From positions 1-34,825 of the forward strand of contig JAIPJH010000020.1 of NCBI GenBank assembly GCA_021734245.1: a stretch of 34,825 nucleotides of DNA, given 5' to 3'. The position numbers were made by a program, and so were the translations under genes. The stretch is from Candidatus Cloacimonadota bacterium. GTDB lineage: Bacteria > Cloacimonadota > Cloacimonadia > Cloacimonadales > TCS61. The notes under the pieces are model-generated. The model made no database searches, was not told the origin of the DNA, and worked only from the letters and a program-made list of their open reading frames with translations. Shown here in pieces: positions 16,707 through 27,200 of this stretch (the stretch's first letter is position 1; each line of letters begins with the position of its first letter).

Positions 16707-17917
16707 TATCCTTTATCACAACCAACTTTTTTTCTTAGGATTCCATGAGCAGGCACTTTTTTTGGCAAGATAATTTTAATAATCGTATTTGGTTTGGTAA
16801 ATTCCAAGGGATTATCTTCTTCATCTAAAATATTATCTACTATCCACTTCATGTCGTCTTTTCTGTTTGGGAAGATGATCTCTATTTCATCTCCCACTTT
16901 GAATTTAGCGCGCATCGCAGCTTTTATTTTATTGCCGCTTGTTTCGATGATATTTCCCAGGAATTGATGAGTTCGAATATAGGCAGAATCTCCGTGATAT
17001 TGAGTTTGTGAAGAATCGAATACATCAAAGAAAGCTTCTGAATAATGCCGATGACTGATCTTATCAAGTTCAGCGATTAATTCTTGATCAATGGATTTAT
17101 TTTGTTCAATTCTTCCTAAAGCTTCGCGATAAATTCGCGTAGCATTTGCCACATAATAGAGGCTCTTCATTCTGCCTTCGATCTTTATGCTGGAAATTCC
17201 CGCTTGTCTGATTTCCAACAATCGTTCAATCAAACGAAGATCTTTGGAATTCATCAGATAAGTTCCTTGTTCATCTTCCGAAATATTGAAAAATTCTCCC
17301 GGACGGGAAGGTTCGGAAAGATGATATTCCCAACGGCAAGGTTGTGTGCATTCACCTTGGTTGGCAGATCGCGCATTCAAATAAGAACTGAGCAGGCAAC
17401 GGCCAGAATAGGACATACACATGGCACCATGAACAAACATTTCCAGTTCAACTTCTGGTACTTTTTCATGAATTTCTCTAATTTCGGAAATCGTTAATTC
17501 CCGAGCTAAAATTATTCGTTTTGCTCCCTGTTTATACCAGAATTCAGCAGATTTCCAGGAAGTTACGTTTGCTTGAGTGCTGATATGAATTGGAATTTGA
17601 GGAGCAAACTCTTTTGCCAATGAAAATACTGCAGGATCGGAAATAATAAGAGCATCAACTTTGATATCTTGCAAGAATTTTAAATATTCAGGTAAATCAT
17701 CGATATCAGAGTTGTGTGCAAAAATGTTTACGGTAATGTAGATTTTCTTATTTTTGGAATGGCAAAAATCAACAGCTTCGATGAGTTCTTCTTTCGAAAA
17801 ATTTGTGCTTTTTGCACGAAGTCCAAAATTCCTTCCTGCTGCGTAAACAGCAGCGGCACCGTAATTTATTGCGTATTTAAGTTTTTCTATATTTCCTGCT
17901 GGAGATAGAAGCTCCAT
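16706..17917 (-). CDS. U32 peptidase-family protein, probable RNA hydroxylation factor (TrhP/RlhA type)
   Basis: The 403-residue protein carries the U32 signature EMFVHGAMCMSYSGRCLLS (159-177) plus GECTQPCRWEY, with C167, C174, C190 and C194 as likely metal or cluster ligands. The N-terminus ([21 protein letters not shown]) is a TIM-barrel-like start typical of YegQ/YhbU/RlhA. Despite the name, characterised bacterial members act in RNA hydroxylation: TrhP in tRNA 5-hydroxyuridine formation, RlhA on 23S rRNA. True peptidase activity is not expected from this sequence. The size fits single-domain TrhP. Its ATG overlaps the rho stop (TAATG). I cannot tell whether the target is tRNA or rRNA. Confidence 0.85.
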   Translation of the reverse strand: MELLSPAGNIEKLKYAINYGAAAVYAAGRNFGLRAKSTNFSKEELIEAVDFCHSKNKKIYITVNIFAHNSDIDDLPEYLKFLQDIKVDALIISDPAVFSLAKEFAPQIPIHISTQANVTSWKSAEFWYKQGAKRIILARELTISEIREIHEKVPEVELEMFVHGAMCMSYSGRCLLSSYLNARSANQGECTQPCRWEYHLSEPSRPGEFFNISEDEQGTYLMNSKDLRLIERLLEIRQAGISSIKIEGRMKSLYYVANATRIYREALGRIEQNKSIDQELIAELDKISHRHYSEAFFDVFDSSQTQYHGDSAYIRTHQFLGNIIETSGNKIKAAMRAKFKVGDEIEIIFPNRKDDMKWIVDNILDEEDNPLEFTKPNTIIKIILPKKVPAHGILRKKVGCDKG

Positions 17918-19179
17918 TAACGACTCATCACCCTCAGTAATTCAGCATTGCTTTTGGTTGCCTGCATTTTGGTTTTCAGCATTTCGATACCTTTGAGTGG
18001 ACTCATTCCTTTCAGGAATTGACGCAGTACGAACATACGCTGAACTTCTTCTTTGGTAAGTAGTAATTCTTCTCTTCTTGTACCAGATTTAACCAGATCA
18101 ACAGCTGGATACATGCGCAGATCACTGATGGAACGATCCAGAACAAGTTCCATATTTCCTGTTCCTTTAAATTCTTCAAAGATAACCTGATCCATTCTAC
18201 TTCCGGTATCCACCAGAGCTGTTGCGATGATCGTTAAGCTTCCCTGTTCCAAGGTATTACGTGCAGCTCCGAAGAATTTCTTTGGTCTATGAAGCGAACC
18301 TGCATCCAAACCACCGGAAAGAACTCTGCCACTGGACGGTTGAGCCATGTTATAAGCTCGAGCTAAACGTGTGATACTATCCAGCATTATCACAACATCA
18401 TGACCCTTTTCCACTTTTTTCTTGGCTTTTTCAATTGCCATTTCTGCCACTTGAATATGATTTCGTGGCTGCTCATCAAAAGTAGAACTGACAACTTCCG
18501 AATTTTCGGGAATAAGTATTTTCCTCATTTCGGTCACTTCTTCGGGTCGTTCATCTACCAAGAGCACTATCACATAAACTTCTTTGTGATTTGTAAGAAT
18601 TGCGTTTGCAATATTCTGCATCAGAACAGTTTTACCGGTTCTTGGTGCAGCAACTATCAGCCCTCTCTGTCCTTTTCCAATCGGTGTAAATAGATCTATG
18701 ACACGAGTGGAAATATTATCTTTATCTGTTTCCAATATCAGTCTTTCTTCAGGATAGTAAGGTGTTAATTTATCAAAATAACGAACATCACGAACTTCTT
18801 CAGGATCTCCCTTATTAATAGAATCAACTCGAATAAGTGCAAAATATTTTTCTTCATCTTTTGGTGCACGAGCCGGACCTGCAACCATGTGGCCCTTTCT
18901 TAGTCCGAATCTCTTTATCTGAGAACTGGAAACGTAAATATCGTTACGTCCATGAGTATAATTATTCTTCTTGAATCTAAGAAAACCATAACCATCATCA
19001 ACAACCTCTAAACAGCCATAAACAAAAGCCAGGCCTTCCTGAGTTGCTTCCATTTCAAATATTTTATGTAGAAGATCATTCTTTTTCAAACCCGTTATAT
19101 CTTCTATTTCTAATTCTTTGGCCAATTTCTTTAATTCAACCATTGTCCATTGAAAAAGATTTCTTTCTTCGTCAATCAT
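17917..19179 (-). CDS. rho: Transcription termination factor Rho
   Basis: The 420-residue hexameric RNA translocase matches E. coli Rho in length (419). The N-terminal helical domain (1-45) is followed by the cold-shock-like RNA-binding domain with GYGFLRF (63-69). Walker A is APRTGKT (178-184), where E. coli has PKAGKT. The Q/R-loop region is [20 protein letters not shown], followed by GAARN. The catalytic segment ends [27 protein letters not shown] lies seven bases before the start. It heads the six-gene operon. No autoregulatory leader was recognised in the 213 bases upstream. Confidence 0.97.
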   Translation of the reverse strand: MIDEERNLFQWTMVELKKLAKELEIEDITGLKKNDLLHKIFEMEATQEGLAFVYGCLEVVDDGYGFLRFKKNNYTHGRNDIYVSSSQIKRFGLRKGHMVAGPARAPKDEEKYFALIRVDSINKGDPEEVRDVRYFDKLTPYYPEERLILETDKDNISTRVIDLFTPIGKGQRGLIVAAPRTGKTVLMQNIANAILTNHKEVYVIVLLVDERPEEVTEMRKILIPENSEVVSSTFDEQPRNHIQVAEMAIEKAKKKVEKGHDVVIMLDSITRLARAYNMAQPSSGRVLSGGLDAGSLHRPKKFFGAARNTLEQGSLTIIATALVDTGSRMDQVIFEEFKGTGNMELVLDRSISDLRMYPAVDLVKSGTRREELLLTKEEVQRMFVLRQFLKGMSPLKGIEMLKTKMQATKSNAELLRVMSR

Positions 19180-19328
19180 TTTGAACTCCTTTAAAAACTT
19201 GTTAATCCACGCTTGAAATTCTAATTATTGTATTTTGATCAAAAAACTTTTTCGAAGCCGTGATGTCAAGAATTTTAAATTGTAAGATCGTGATGGTAAC
19301 TGACTCTAAAAAAAGAACGATAAAGAGC

Positions 19329-19357
19329 TTGACATTTATTTACACAAAAAGCTTTTA
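19329..19357 (+). promoter_or_regulatory. Candidate promoter for the secreted OB-fold gene
   Basis: TTGACA (19329-19334) is followed by 15 bases and AGCTTTTA (19350-19357), close to the AGCTTTTG box at the same spacing ahead of hsp20. It lies 64 bases before the start codon. Confidence 0.4.
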
Positions 19358-19392
19358 ATAATTGTGAAAAAAATAAATTTACGGAGGGAATT

Positions 19393-20370
19393 ATGAAAAA
19401 AAGTCTATTATTAATTGGTTTGTTGGTCTTTTCTGCTGTAGCATTTGCTACCACAATTTACGATATCCAGTATACGACCGATCCAGGTCCTGACGGATTT
19501 TATCCTTCTCCAATGGAAGGTGAAACCGTAACTGTTACAGGAATTGTTACAGGAGAAAATTATAATCAAGATAACAAATTTTTTATGACAGATCCGGGTG
19601 GCGGAGCCTGGCATGGAATTTATGTCTATGATTACCAAGTTGGACCATCTTTAGGTGATGAAGTAGAAGTTACCGGTACTGTAACTGAATATTACGGATT
19701 AACAGAACTTGGATATTGTACGATCAATATTCTAAGCCAGGGTAATGACGTACCAGATCCAATCCAAGTTTCTACTTTAGATTTAGTTGTTCCAGCCTTA
19801 GCCGAACAATATGAAGGTTGCCTTGTTTCGGTATCTGATGTAGAAGTTACAGCCGAACAAGATGATTACGGTCAGTGGTACATCGATGATGGCAGTGGAG
19901 AATGCCAGGTAGATGACGGCTTTTTCTATTTGGATTCAGTAACTCCACCGATAGTTATCACAATGGGTATGACCTGGGATATGATTATTGGTTGTGTAGA
20001 TTTCAGTTATGATGAATATGGATTAAATCCCAGAACTCCGGACGACCTGATCGAAGTTCTATCTACACATCCAAATAGTATTCCGAATAACAGCGAATTT
20101 GTAGGTTGCTATCCAAATCCGTTCAACCCACAAACTACTGCTTATCTCAATCTTGGCGAAGATGCACATATTTCTCTTTCAGTTTACAATTTGAAAGGTG
20201 AAAAAGTGAGAACTCTGGTTAATGAAAATTTAACTGCAGGAGAGCATCACATTTCCTGGAATGGCAAGAATGACAACAATCGCGAAGTAACAAGCGGCAT
20301 GTATTTTATGCATGCAGAATCAAATAACAGCGATTTCACAAGCGTTAAGAAAGTCATCTTATTAAAATAG
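19393..20370 (+). CDS. Secreted OB-fold protein with C-terminal sorting (FlgD-Ig/T9SS-like) tail
   Basis: The 325-residue precursor has a signal peptide (1-19, AVAFA cleavage). Two beta-rich repeats follow, about 28-110 (GETVTVTGIVTGENYNQDNK ... LGDEVEVTGTVTEYYGLTEL) and about 120-220 (YEGCLVSVSDVEVTAEQDDY ... WYIDDGSGECQVDD). They resemble the OB-like domains that precede extracellular nucleases of the YhcR/ExeM kind, but no nuclease domain is present. The tail (about 235-325) begins CYPNPFNPQT and ends SGMYFMHAESNNSDFTSVKK plus VILLK, the sorting/FlgD-Ig-like domain of FCB exported proteins. GGAGG precedes the start. Surface display or release is inferred. The next gene follows 30 bases later. 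Confidence 0.8.
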   Translation: MKKSLLLIGLLVFSAVAFATTIYDIQYTTDPGPDGFYPSPMEGETVTVTGIVTGENYNQDNKFFMTDPGGGAWHGIYVYDYQVGPSLGDEVEVTGTVTEYYGLTELGYCTINILSQGNDVPDPIQVSTLDLVVPALAEQYEGCLVSVSDVEVTAEQDDYGQWYIDDGSGECQVDDGFFYLDSVTPPIVITMGMTWDMIIGCVDFSYDEYGLNPRTPDDLIEVLSTHPNSIPNNSEFVGCYPNPFNPQTTAYLNLGEDAHISLSVYNLKGEKVRTLVNENLTAGEHHISWNGKNDNNREVTSGMYFMHAESNNSDFTSVKKVILLK

Positions 20371-20400
20371 TAGAAATATGAAAATATTGAGGAGGAACTT

Positions 20401-20967
20401 ATGAGTAAATTTTTCAAAAAAATAATGATCGGATTATCTCTTTCAGCTGTAGGATTTCTGGCTTTTAAGATCTATAAATTCATCAAAGAAGCCATCGAAT
20501 TGGAAAAGATGCTTCCTCAATATCTGAAAACGCAATTTGGTGAAAAACCAGATATTAATTTGATGATCAATTTTGGGTCTACTACACTCACAGCCAAATT
20601 CTCCAAAGAAGTTCTGCAGAAAAAAGACAACATCGAGAAAGACATCAAGGAATATGTAGAAAACTATTATCCCTGTTTACAAAAGCAAAAATTCAAAGTT
20701 GTACTGGAAGAAAAAGTGGATGCTTCAGCTGCCGAAAAAGAGCAGCAATTAAAGGAAAGAATTCTTCGCGCTGAAGAAAAGATAAATTCCTTGAAAAATG
20801 ATACTCCCAAACCAAAAAAGAAAACAACAAGGCAGCAACAAACTAACCCAAACAACAAAAAAACCAGTAAAAAACCAACTGAGAAAACAGAGCCTACGAA
20901 ACAACCCCCCAAAAAGAAAACAACCAGAAGAAGAACACCAAAGAAAACCACAAAAAATTCTGAATAA
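20401..20967 (+). CDS. Membrane-anchored protein with a histone-H1-like basic tail
   Basis: I recognise no family for this 188-residue protein. An N-terminal membrane helix (about 8-24, flanked by Lys) is followed by a mixed domain (about 30-110) with a short coiled coil near 108-131. From about 135 to the end the chain is almost entirely Lys, Thr, Pro, Arg, Gln and Asn, ending KKKTTRRRTPKKTTKNSE. The tail composition resembles histone-H1-like or AlgP-type bacterial tails. Nucleic-acid or polyanion binding at the inner membrane is an inference only. TTGAGGAGGAACTT gives a strong ribosome binding site. It shares a transcript with the OB-fold gene and ends at a strong terminator. Confidence 0.75.
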   Translation: MSKFFKKIMIGLSLSAVGFLAFKIYKFIKEAIELEKMLPQYLKTQFGEKPDINLMINFGSTTLTAKFSKEVLQKKDNIEKDIKEYVENYYPCLQKQKFKVVLEEKVDASAAEKEQQLKERILRAEEKINSLKNDTPKPKKKTTRQQQTNPNNKKTSKKPTEKTEPTKQPPKKKTTRRRTPKKTTKNSE

Positions 20968-20981
20968 AAAAGAATAGATAG

Positions 20982-21016
20982 AAAAAGCGGAGCACGAAAA
21001 TTGCTCCGCTTTTTTT
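20982..21016. terminator. Strong bidirectional terminator
   Basis: A 13-bp perfect stem (20982-20994 with 21002-21014), containing AAAGCGGAGCA/TGCTCCGCTTT, closes a seven-base loop. T residues follow on the plus strand. On the minus strand the 3' arm continues CGCTTTTTCTATC, so it can also end the convergent TonB-dependent receptor gene. Confidence 0.9.
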
Positions 21017-21031
21017 GTTAACTATTCTTAA

Positions 21032-24000
21032 TTAGAATCTGTATTCAATCGTAAGAAAAATATTTAACAATGGAGATGGACTAAGATAAGGATAATAGCC
21101 GCCACCTTCACTGTTGCCACTGGAAGCTCCTTCACCAAAAACAACGTCATCATCACTTCCATCTTCCTGAATGATTGTCATTCCATAAGCCCTGCCAATA
21201 TATGCTTTTGAGTAATTATCATCTTTGTTCGTGATATTATTTACATTAAGTTTAATTGAAGCACTATTGTCTCCAATAAAAAAGTCATAGCTGATAGAGC
21301 CATTAAGTTCAAAGAAAGCAGGTAGTTTAGAACTTCTTAAAATCCATTCTCTATCATATTCTCCTCCACTTTGAACGTAAAAATACTCTTCTGTATCAGG
21401 ATTGTAATTATAAGCACCATCACCATCAGGATTTTCTACAAAAGTATGTTCACCAATGGAAACGAAATCACCGTTGTCATCATAGTAATAGAGTTGTTTA
21501 CAATAAACATTATCATAAGTGGTATAATATTCATCAGTCCATTTAGAATTTAATCCTATTCGCAGTTTTCCAACCAAAGGCATTTCATGGAAGGTGTAGC
21601 CAATTCCGCCAGCAGCCATTCTTTCAGGAGAAAATGGTACAACTTTTCCTTCCACATCATCTGCATTTTCATAAAAGATTTCCTGATACTTATCATTCAG
21701 TTTTCCCCATCTATTTTTGGAAAATGTAGCTGAAGAATTATAATCCCAGTTTCCGATCTCACCTTTTAAAGCAAGTTCTAAACCTTGGTGAGTCGCTTCT
21801 CCCACATTCAAAGTTGCACTATTTGTTTGCTCACCCTGACCTATTGTTGCACTTTCAATCTTATCTGTGTAATATGCATGATAATAAGTTGCATCAAATC
21901 TAAATGAGTCACTTTTAAAACCTAACCCACCTTCTATTGTGGCACATTTTTCCGGCTTCAATTCATAGATGATATTGCCAAACTCATCTGCCTGGTTCAT
22001 GCCAGGACCTTCGTCTCGATCATACCAATCACTCACACGAGGTTCTTTGTATACAATTGAGTAATTAGTTAAAACATTCCAATTTTTGTTTAAATTTACA
22101 TTTAATCCAAACTTAGGAGAGAAAAATTTAAAAGTGCGATTATAATCATCTTTATCGAATTTATTTACCCAAACTTGAGTAGAATCGCCGCCGGGTTCAT
22201 AAACCCATTCAGAAACCTGAATATCCTTTGTTTTGTAATATCCTTCATCCAGATATTCACCGGCAATGGGATCGTAATAGCGAATCAAGTTTTCATCAAC
22301 TTCCGAATAATAAACTGCATATTGACCATCTAACATCAAATTCATACTTTGAATACCCGAATCAAAAGGAATTTTGAGCTTTGTTCTGGCAAAACCTGAA
22401 GTGTTTAAAACAACAGATGAATAGTCGTAATCTCGCATGTAATTACCCAAACTGGAAACAGAATCCGGATCTGTCGGGTCATAATACAGAAAATCTGATC
22501 CTTCTTTATAATGATCTGCCATCCAATATCGTCCTTCAATTCCTGCAATCAGATTCAAATTTTCTGTAAAATCTTTTTCCAGATATGAATTAAGTCCTAA
22601 CTGTTTGTGCTTGTTATAGCTGGACATACGGCTTGTATGATCTGTGTCATCAGTTAATTTATCTATTCCAGTATAAATATTTTGAACTTCTCCACCCCAA
22701 TCGAAAGTAGCGTATTCATAACTACCAGCATCAATTATTTCCAGTCCTTCTGTCATATAACCGGTTTGATTGTAAAGCCAATAAGCATATCGGCCAAAAA
22801 GTTTTCTTTCCAGATCTGCAGTTTGCAAATCACGTTCTAAAATTTCTCCATTTCGGGCATTAAAAACAATGTTATTGGCATAACTGCCGTAACCATTTCC
22901 GCTGGTTGCAAAAATATTAGTCATCAAATAAGCATCAGGAGAAAACGACCAGCGATCACGTATAGAAAGCTGCGGCTTGAAATAACTGTTTTCCTGCCAT
23001 TTATGATTTGTGAAATTGAATTCTCTTCCCAAAAATTTACCAAGTTCCGGATCGTAAGTGGAACGCGCCTGGTTATGACTTTGCGGAGCAGCAATAAAAC
23101 TTGTGTTTATCACATGATCAGCGAGTCTGTTTTCTGCTTCAAAACCAAAAGACCAACCATCATATTCTGTACCTCGAATATAATAATCTCCTGCTTTTCT
23201 TTCCACCGTAACATCAAATTTGAATTTATCATTATAAAGTAAACCGGAAGCATATTTCAGCATCAGATTATAATTGATCGGATTGTAATCTTCCATTTCA
23301 CCTTTTGAGGTTGCTGATTTTCCGTCGGTAGTATAATAACCGGAAGATGATCTGATTGTGAATTCGGAATTATTTGCCGTTCCCATTGTTTCAATATTTA
23401 CCGATCCGCCAAAAGCTCCTGAGCCATACAAGGAAGCACCTGCACCTCTTTGTACTTGAACAGATTTCACATTGGAAGAAAGTCCTGTCCAGTTACTCCA
23501 GTAAACAACCTGGCTTTCAGGATCATTCACAGGGATTCCGTTAATCAATACCTGAATTTTATTGGCATCAAAACCTCGCATTGTAATTTCGGCTTCTCCC
23601 ATTCCCGATGTTGTGGAAAACAATCCTGGAATATCATCCAGCATTTGAGGCATATCACCGGTCGTATATTTTTCTTTTATCGTTTCCTCACTGATATCGG
23701 TAAACGAAACTGGAGTTTCTCGTGCGATAGCTCTATTTGCCGATACTTTCAAGCCTTCAATCTTAACAGCACTTCTTTTGAGTGCAAAATTGACAACTGT
23801 TGTGAGATCATCATCGATCTCGATAGTTTTTGTTTGCTGTGCATAACCCATCAGGCTTACGAAGAGATTATATTCTCCAACTGGAATATCGGTGATAATA
23901 AAATTTCCCTTTTCCTGAGTATAAGTTCCTATTTCGGTGTCTTCCAAGAAAACAGAAACACCTTCCAATGCATTACCGGAATCTTCGGCAGTTATCTTTC

Positions 24001-24079
24001 CTGCCAGTTTACCTGTTTGAGCTATCAACAACGATGAACAAATTAATAAAAAACATAAAACTAAAAGTCTATTCTTCAT
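21032..24079 (-). CDS. TonB-dependent outer-membrane receptor with carboxypeptidase-regulatory-like domain
   Basis: The 1015-residue precursor transports an unknown ligand across the outer membrane using TonB energy. From the chosen start it has a signal peptide (1-about 20, ending LLIAQ), a CarboxypepD_reg-like domain (about 22-105; EGVSVFLEDTEIGTYTQEKG, then MGYAQQTKTIEI), a plug domain (about 120-230; LIPVNDP-like INGIPVNDPESQVVYW and RGAGASLYGSGAFGG), and a 22-strand-type barrel ending EYRF with terminal Phe for BAM recognition. An upstream in-frame ATG at 24127 was rejected because GGGGAGGACCT sits directly before 24079. No SusD-like partner, TonB or transporter adjoins it, so the substrate cannot be guessed. 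Confidence 0.92.
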   Translation of the reverse strand: MKNRLLVLCFLLICSSLLIAQTGKLAGKITAEDSGNALEGVSVFLEDTEIGTYTQEKGNFIITDIPVGEYNLFVSLMGYAQQTKTIEIDDDLTTVVNFALKRSAVKIEGLKVSANRAIARETPVSFTDISEETIKEKYTTGDMPQMLDDIPGLFSTTSGMGEAEITMRGFDANKIQVLINGIPVNDPESQVVYWSNWTGLSSNVKSVQVQRGAGASLYGSGAFGGSVNIETMGTANNSEFTIRSSSGYYTTDGKSATSKGEMEDYNPINYNLMLKYASGLLYNDKFKFDVTVERKAGDYYIRGTEYDGWSFGFEAENRLADHVINTSFIAAPQSHNQARSTYDPELGKFLGREFNFTNHKWQENSYFKPQLSIRDRWSFSPDAYLMTNIFATSGNGYGSYANNIVFNARNGEILERDLQTADLERKLFGRYAYWLYNQTGYMTEGLEIIDAGSYEYATFDWGGEVQNIYTGIDKLTDDTDHTSRMSSYNKHKQLGLNSYLEKDFTENLNLIAGIEGRYWMADHYKEGSDFLYYDPTDPDSVSSLGNYMRDYDYSSVVLNTSGFARTKLKIPFDSGIQSMNLMLDGQYAVYYSEVDENLIRYYDPIAGEYLDEGYYKTKDIQVSEWVYEPGGDSTQVWVNKFDKDDYNRTFKFFSPKFGLNVNLNKNWNVLTNYSIVYKEPRVSDWYDRDEGPGMNQADEFGNIIYELKPEKCATIEGGLGFKSDSFRFDATYYHAYYTDKIESATIGQGEQTNSATLNVGEATHQGLELALKGEIGNWDYNSSATFSKNRWGKLNDKYQEIFYENADDVEGKVVPFSPERMAAGGIGYTFHEMPLVGKLRIGLNSKWTDEYYTTYDNVYCKQLYYYDDNGDFVSIGEHTFVENPDGDGAYNYNPDTEEYFYVQSGGEYDREWILRSSKLPAFFELNGSISYDFFIGDNSASIKLNVNNITNKDDNYSKAYIGRAYGMTIIQEDGSDDDVVFGEGASSGNSEGGGYYPYLSPSPLLNIFLTIEYRF

Positions 24080-24254
24080 AGGTCCTCCCCAATCTATTTT
24101 TTCCAAAAAATAAAATTCTAAAAGCATCTATTTAGTGTCAAGTTTACTTTGAAATGAATTTATTAAAAGTTTCTTAAATATTTTTATCACTTGACTTGGA
24201 AAGGACTTCTCACATCATTGCTGTTAAGTTATTTTTTGAAGTTATGGAGATTTA

Positions 24255-27200
24255 ATGGCAAAACTTTTTGGGAAAGAATTTCATATACATTCCAATTCCT
24301 GGTTTTTCAAAAGCAGCGTCATCAAGTTGCAGTTTCGCGAATTGAATTATCGCAAATATCTGGATGAAGAAGAAAATGTAGTATTCAAATTTGAACCCAT
24401 TCCAAGAAAGAAGAATATTTTCACAGCAAAAATGGAAATAGTTTACGATAAGAAAAAACGTAAGATCGCTTCTCATTATTGTTCTGAATGCGGTGATGAT
24501 GAGTGCAAACATTTTCTTTCTGTTATTAATTATGCTTACAATTATTTGAATACCGACATGCTGGAAAAGGAAGTTGTTCAGACCTATCACACCAAGTTGA
24601 TGGAATATAACGAATATTGGCAGCGCATCGTTTTGAATGCAAAAATCGAGATTGGAGATATCTACAATCAAAGTACAGACAAAATTAGATTTTACCTGAA
24701 AAGTTATGGAGATCTGAAAATTCGAATCATTTCGATTCTGGCTGCCAATCAAGAGATAAAAGCAGAAGATCAGCAAGCAGTCCCTCTGGCAGAAAAACAA
24801 ATGAAAGCACTTTCCGACATCGAAATTGAACTACTTAAAACTCTTCAAAAAAATAAATGTTCATTCAGTAGAAAGGGAAAGTTCTTTTCTATTTATAAAA
24901 CCAAATTTGTAAAATTTTTCCCAATTCTCAGAAATCTACAATCCAAAGTTTTCATCAAAGAAACAGGTGATAAACTGGAATTTTCCGATGAAGAATTCCG
25001 CATCAATTTTCAGATAAATAAATTAGAAAAAGATAAATACCTCTTAAAAACTTCCAACGCTGAACACATTTCTGCGGTATATGTAGGAAAAACAACTTTC
25101 GTTCTGAAAAAAAATATCGTTTATAATATCAGTCTGCCATTTTCCCAAACCGTAACACAACAAATCTTTACTACCGGATACAACCTCAAAGAAGCAGATC
25201 TGGTCTATCTTTCTTCAGTTGTAGCCAGGCAGTTGGGATTGATGAAATGTTACCTGGATTTTGAAGAAGGAATTGAACTGCCGGAAGTTTATAACAATAC
25301 TCCTGTTATTACTTTTCTGCTGCACAAAGAAGATGAAAAGATCATCATGAAAGGAATGCTGAAATATGATGATGATGTATTTGTTCCAATGTCGGTAATC
25401 CGCTATCCTGTGGAGTTGGTAAGATACGATCAGGATGATAATCCCAGCTGGTTCTACATTCCCCCGCAATCCAAATACGAGATCATGGAATTTGTTCAGA
25501 AATTCCCGCAATCTCAAACCAATAAACTGGCAGATGAATCGAAGCTGATCTTTGAAGGAAAGGAAAATATCGCCGAACTGAAAAAAGTAATTTTTGAGCA
25601 TTCCGATCCTTCCTGGAATGTTCAGCTTTCTGACGACCTGAAAAAGGAATTTGTTTATAAGGTTACTCTCAAACCGGTTATCAGAACCCGAAGTAAAGGT
25701 AAGATAAACTGGTTTGAATACGATGTGGAATACAATTACAAAGATATCAGTTTTTCGCATGATGAACTGAAGAAATTCTTCAAAACCAAAGAAAAATTCC
25801 TGCGTTTGGAAGATGGCCGTCTTTTATATTTTGAAAATAAAGAAGCCTTCAATACGATTGAAGAAGTCTTGAAAAAAAGCGACAAACTTCCTGATGAAGG
25901 CTATAAACTTTCAATTTATAATTTGCCGTATGTTTATCAACTAAATACAGTTAACAACGGTATTCGTGTAATTGGAAATGAATATCTGGATGGCATGTTC
26001 GATGCTATACTGGCACGAAAAATGAAAGAGAGAAATCCACTTCCTCATCTTTTAAATTCTGTAATGAGAAGTTATCAGAAATCGGGATTTCACTGGTTGA
26101 AGATGTTGGAAAATTATGAATTCAACGGCATTTTGGCAGATGACATGGGATTGGGAAAAACCGTGCAGGCAATTTCTGTTCTTTCCAGTTTGAATTCAAA
26201 TTTTAAAGCAATAGTGATCTGTCCTAAAACTCTGCTTTTTAACTGGGCAGCCGAGATCGAAAAATTTAATAAAAGCCTTACTTATGTTTTATATGAAGGT
26301 AATCTGAAAGAGCGAAAACAAATATTGGAAAATTTGAATGTGAACATCCTTTTTGCTTCTTATTCCATTATTCAAAACGACATCAAAGAGCTTGCCAAAA
26401 TAGAATTTGATTACGTTATTCTGGATGAAGCGCAACACATTAAAAATGCTTCTGCGTTGCGAACCAAAGCGGTAAAGAAGCTGAACGGACGTCATAAGCT
26501 GGCACTTTCTGGTACACCGATCGAAAATAATCCAACTGAACTCTGGTCGATCTTCGATTTTTTGATGCCGGGCTATCTGCCTTCACTGCGGAGCTTTAAA
26601 AGCAAATACATGAACGAAAAGCAGAAAGATGCTCACGAAAATTTGAAACTGCTGGTTTCTCCCTTTATTTTGCGCCGTAAGAAAAGTGATGTTCTCATTG
26701 AACTTCCTGACAAACAAGAACAGATAGCGTATTGTAAACTTACAGGAATTCAGGAAAAAATGTATCTGCAGATTCTGGATAATGTGAAGCAGAATTTCCT
26801 GCAACCGGATCAGGATATAAAATCAAATTATATGCATATTTTAGCTGCTCTTACACGACTACGTCAAGTTTGTGATCATCCCGCTTTGATCGACAAAAAC
26901 GTAAAGATCAAAGATGAGATTTCCGGCAAGTTGGATTTGTTGAAAGAAATTGTGGTCGATGCTGTGGAAAATGGTAAAAAACTATTAATTTTCAGTCAAT
27001 TCGTGCAGATGATGCAGGTGATAAAACAGATGCTGATAAAAGAAAAGATCACTTTTGAATATATGGATGGTTCCACCAAAAATCGCCAGCAGGTGATAGA
27101 TAATTTCAATAATAATAATAACATTCGTTCTTTTTTGATCAGTTTAAAAACTGGTGGTTATGGTTTGAATTTAACAGCTGCCGATACAGTAATCATTGTC

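Noticed and set aside
24080-24127. Upstream ATG extending the TonB receptor by 16 residues
   Set aside because: It would put charged residues ahead of the signal peptide, and a GGGGAGG site directly precedes the inner ATG.
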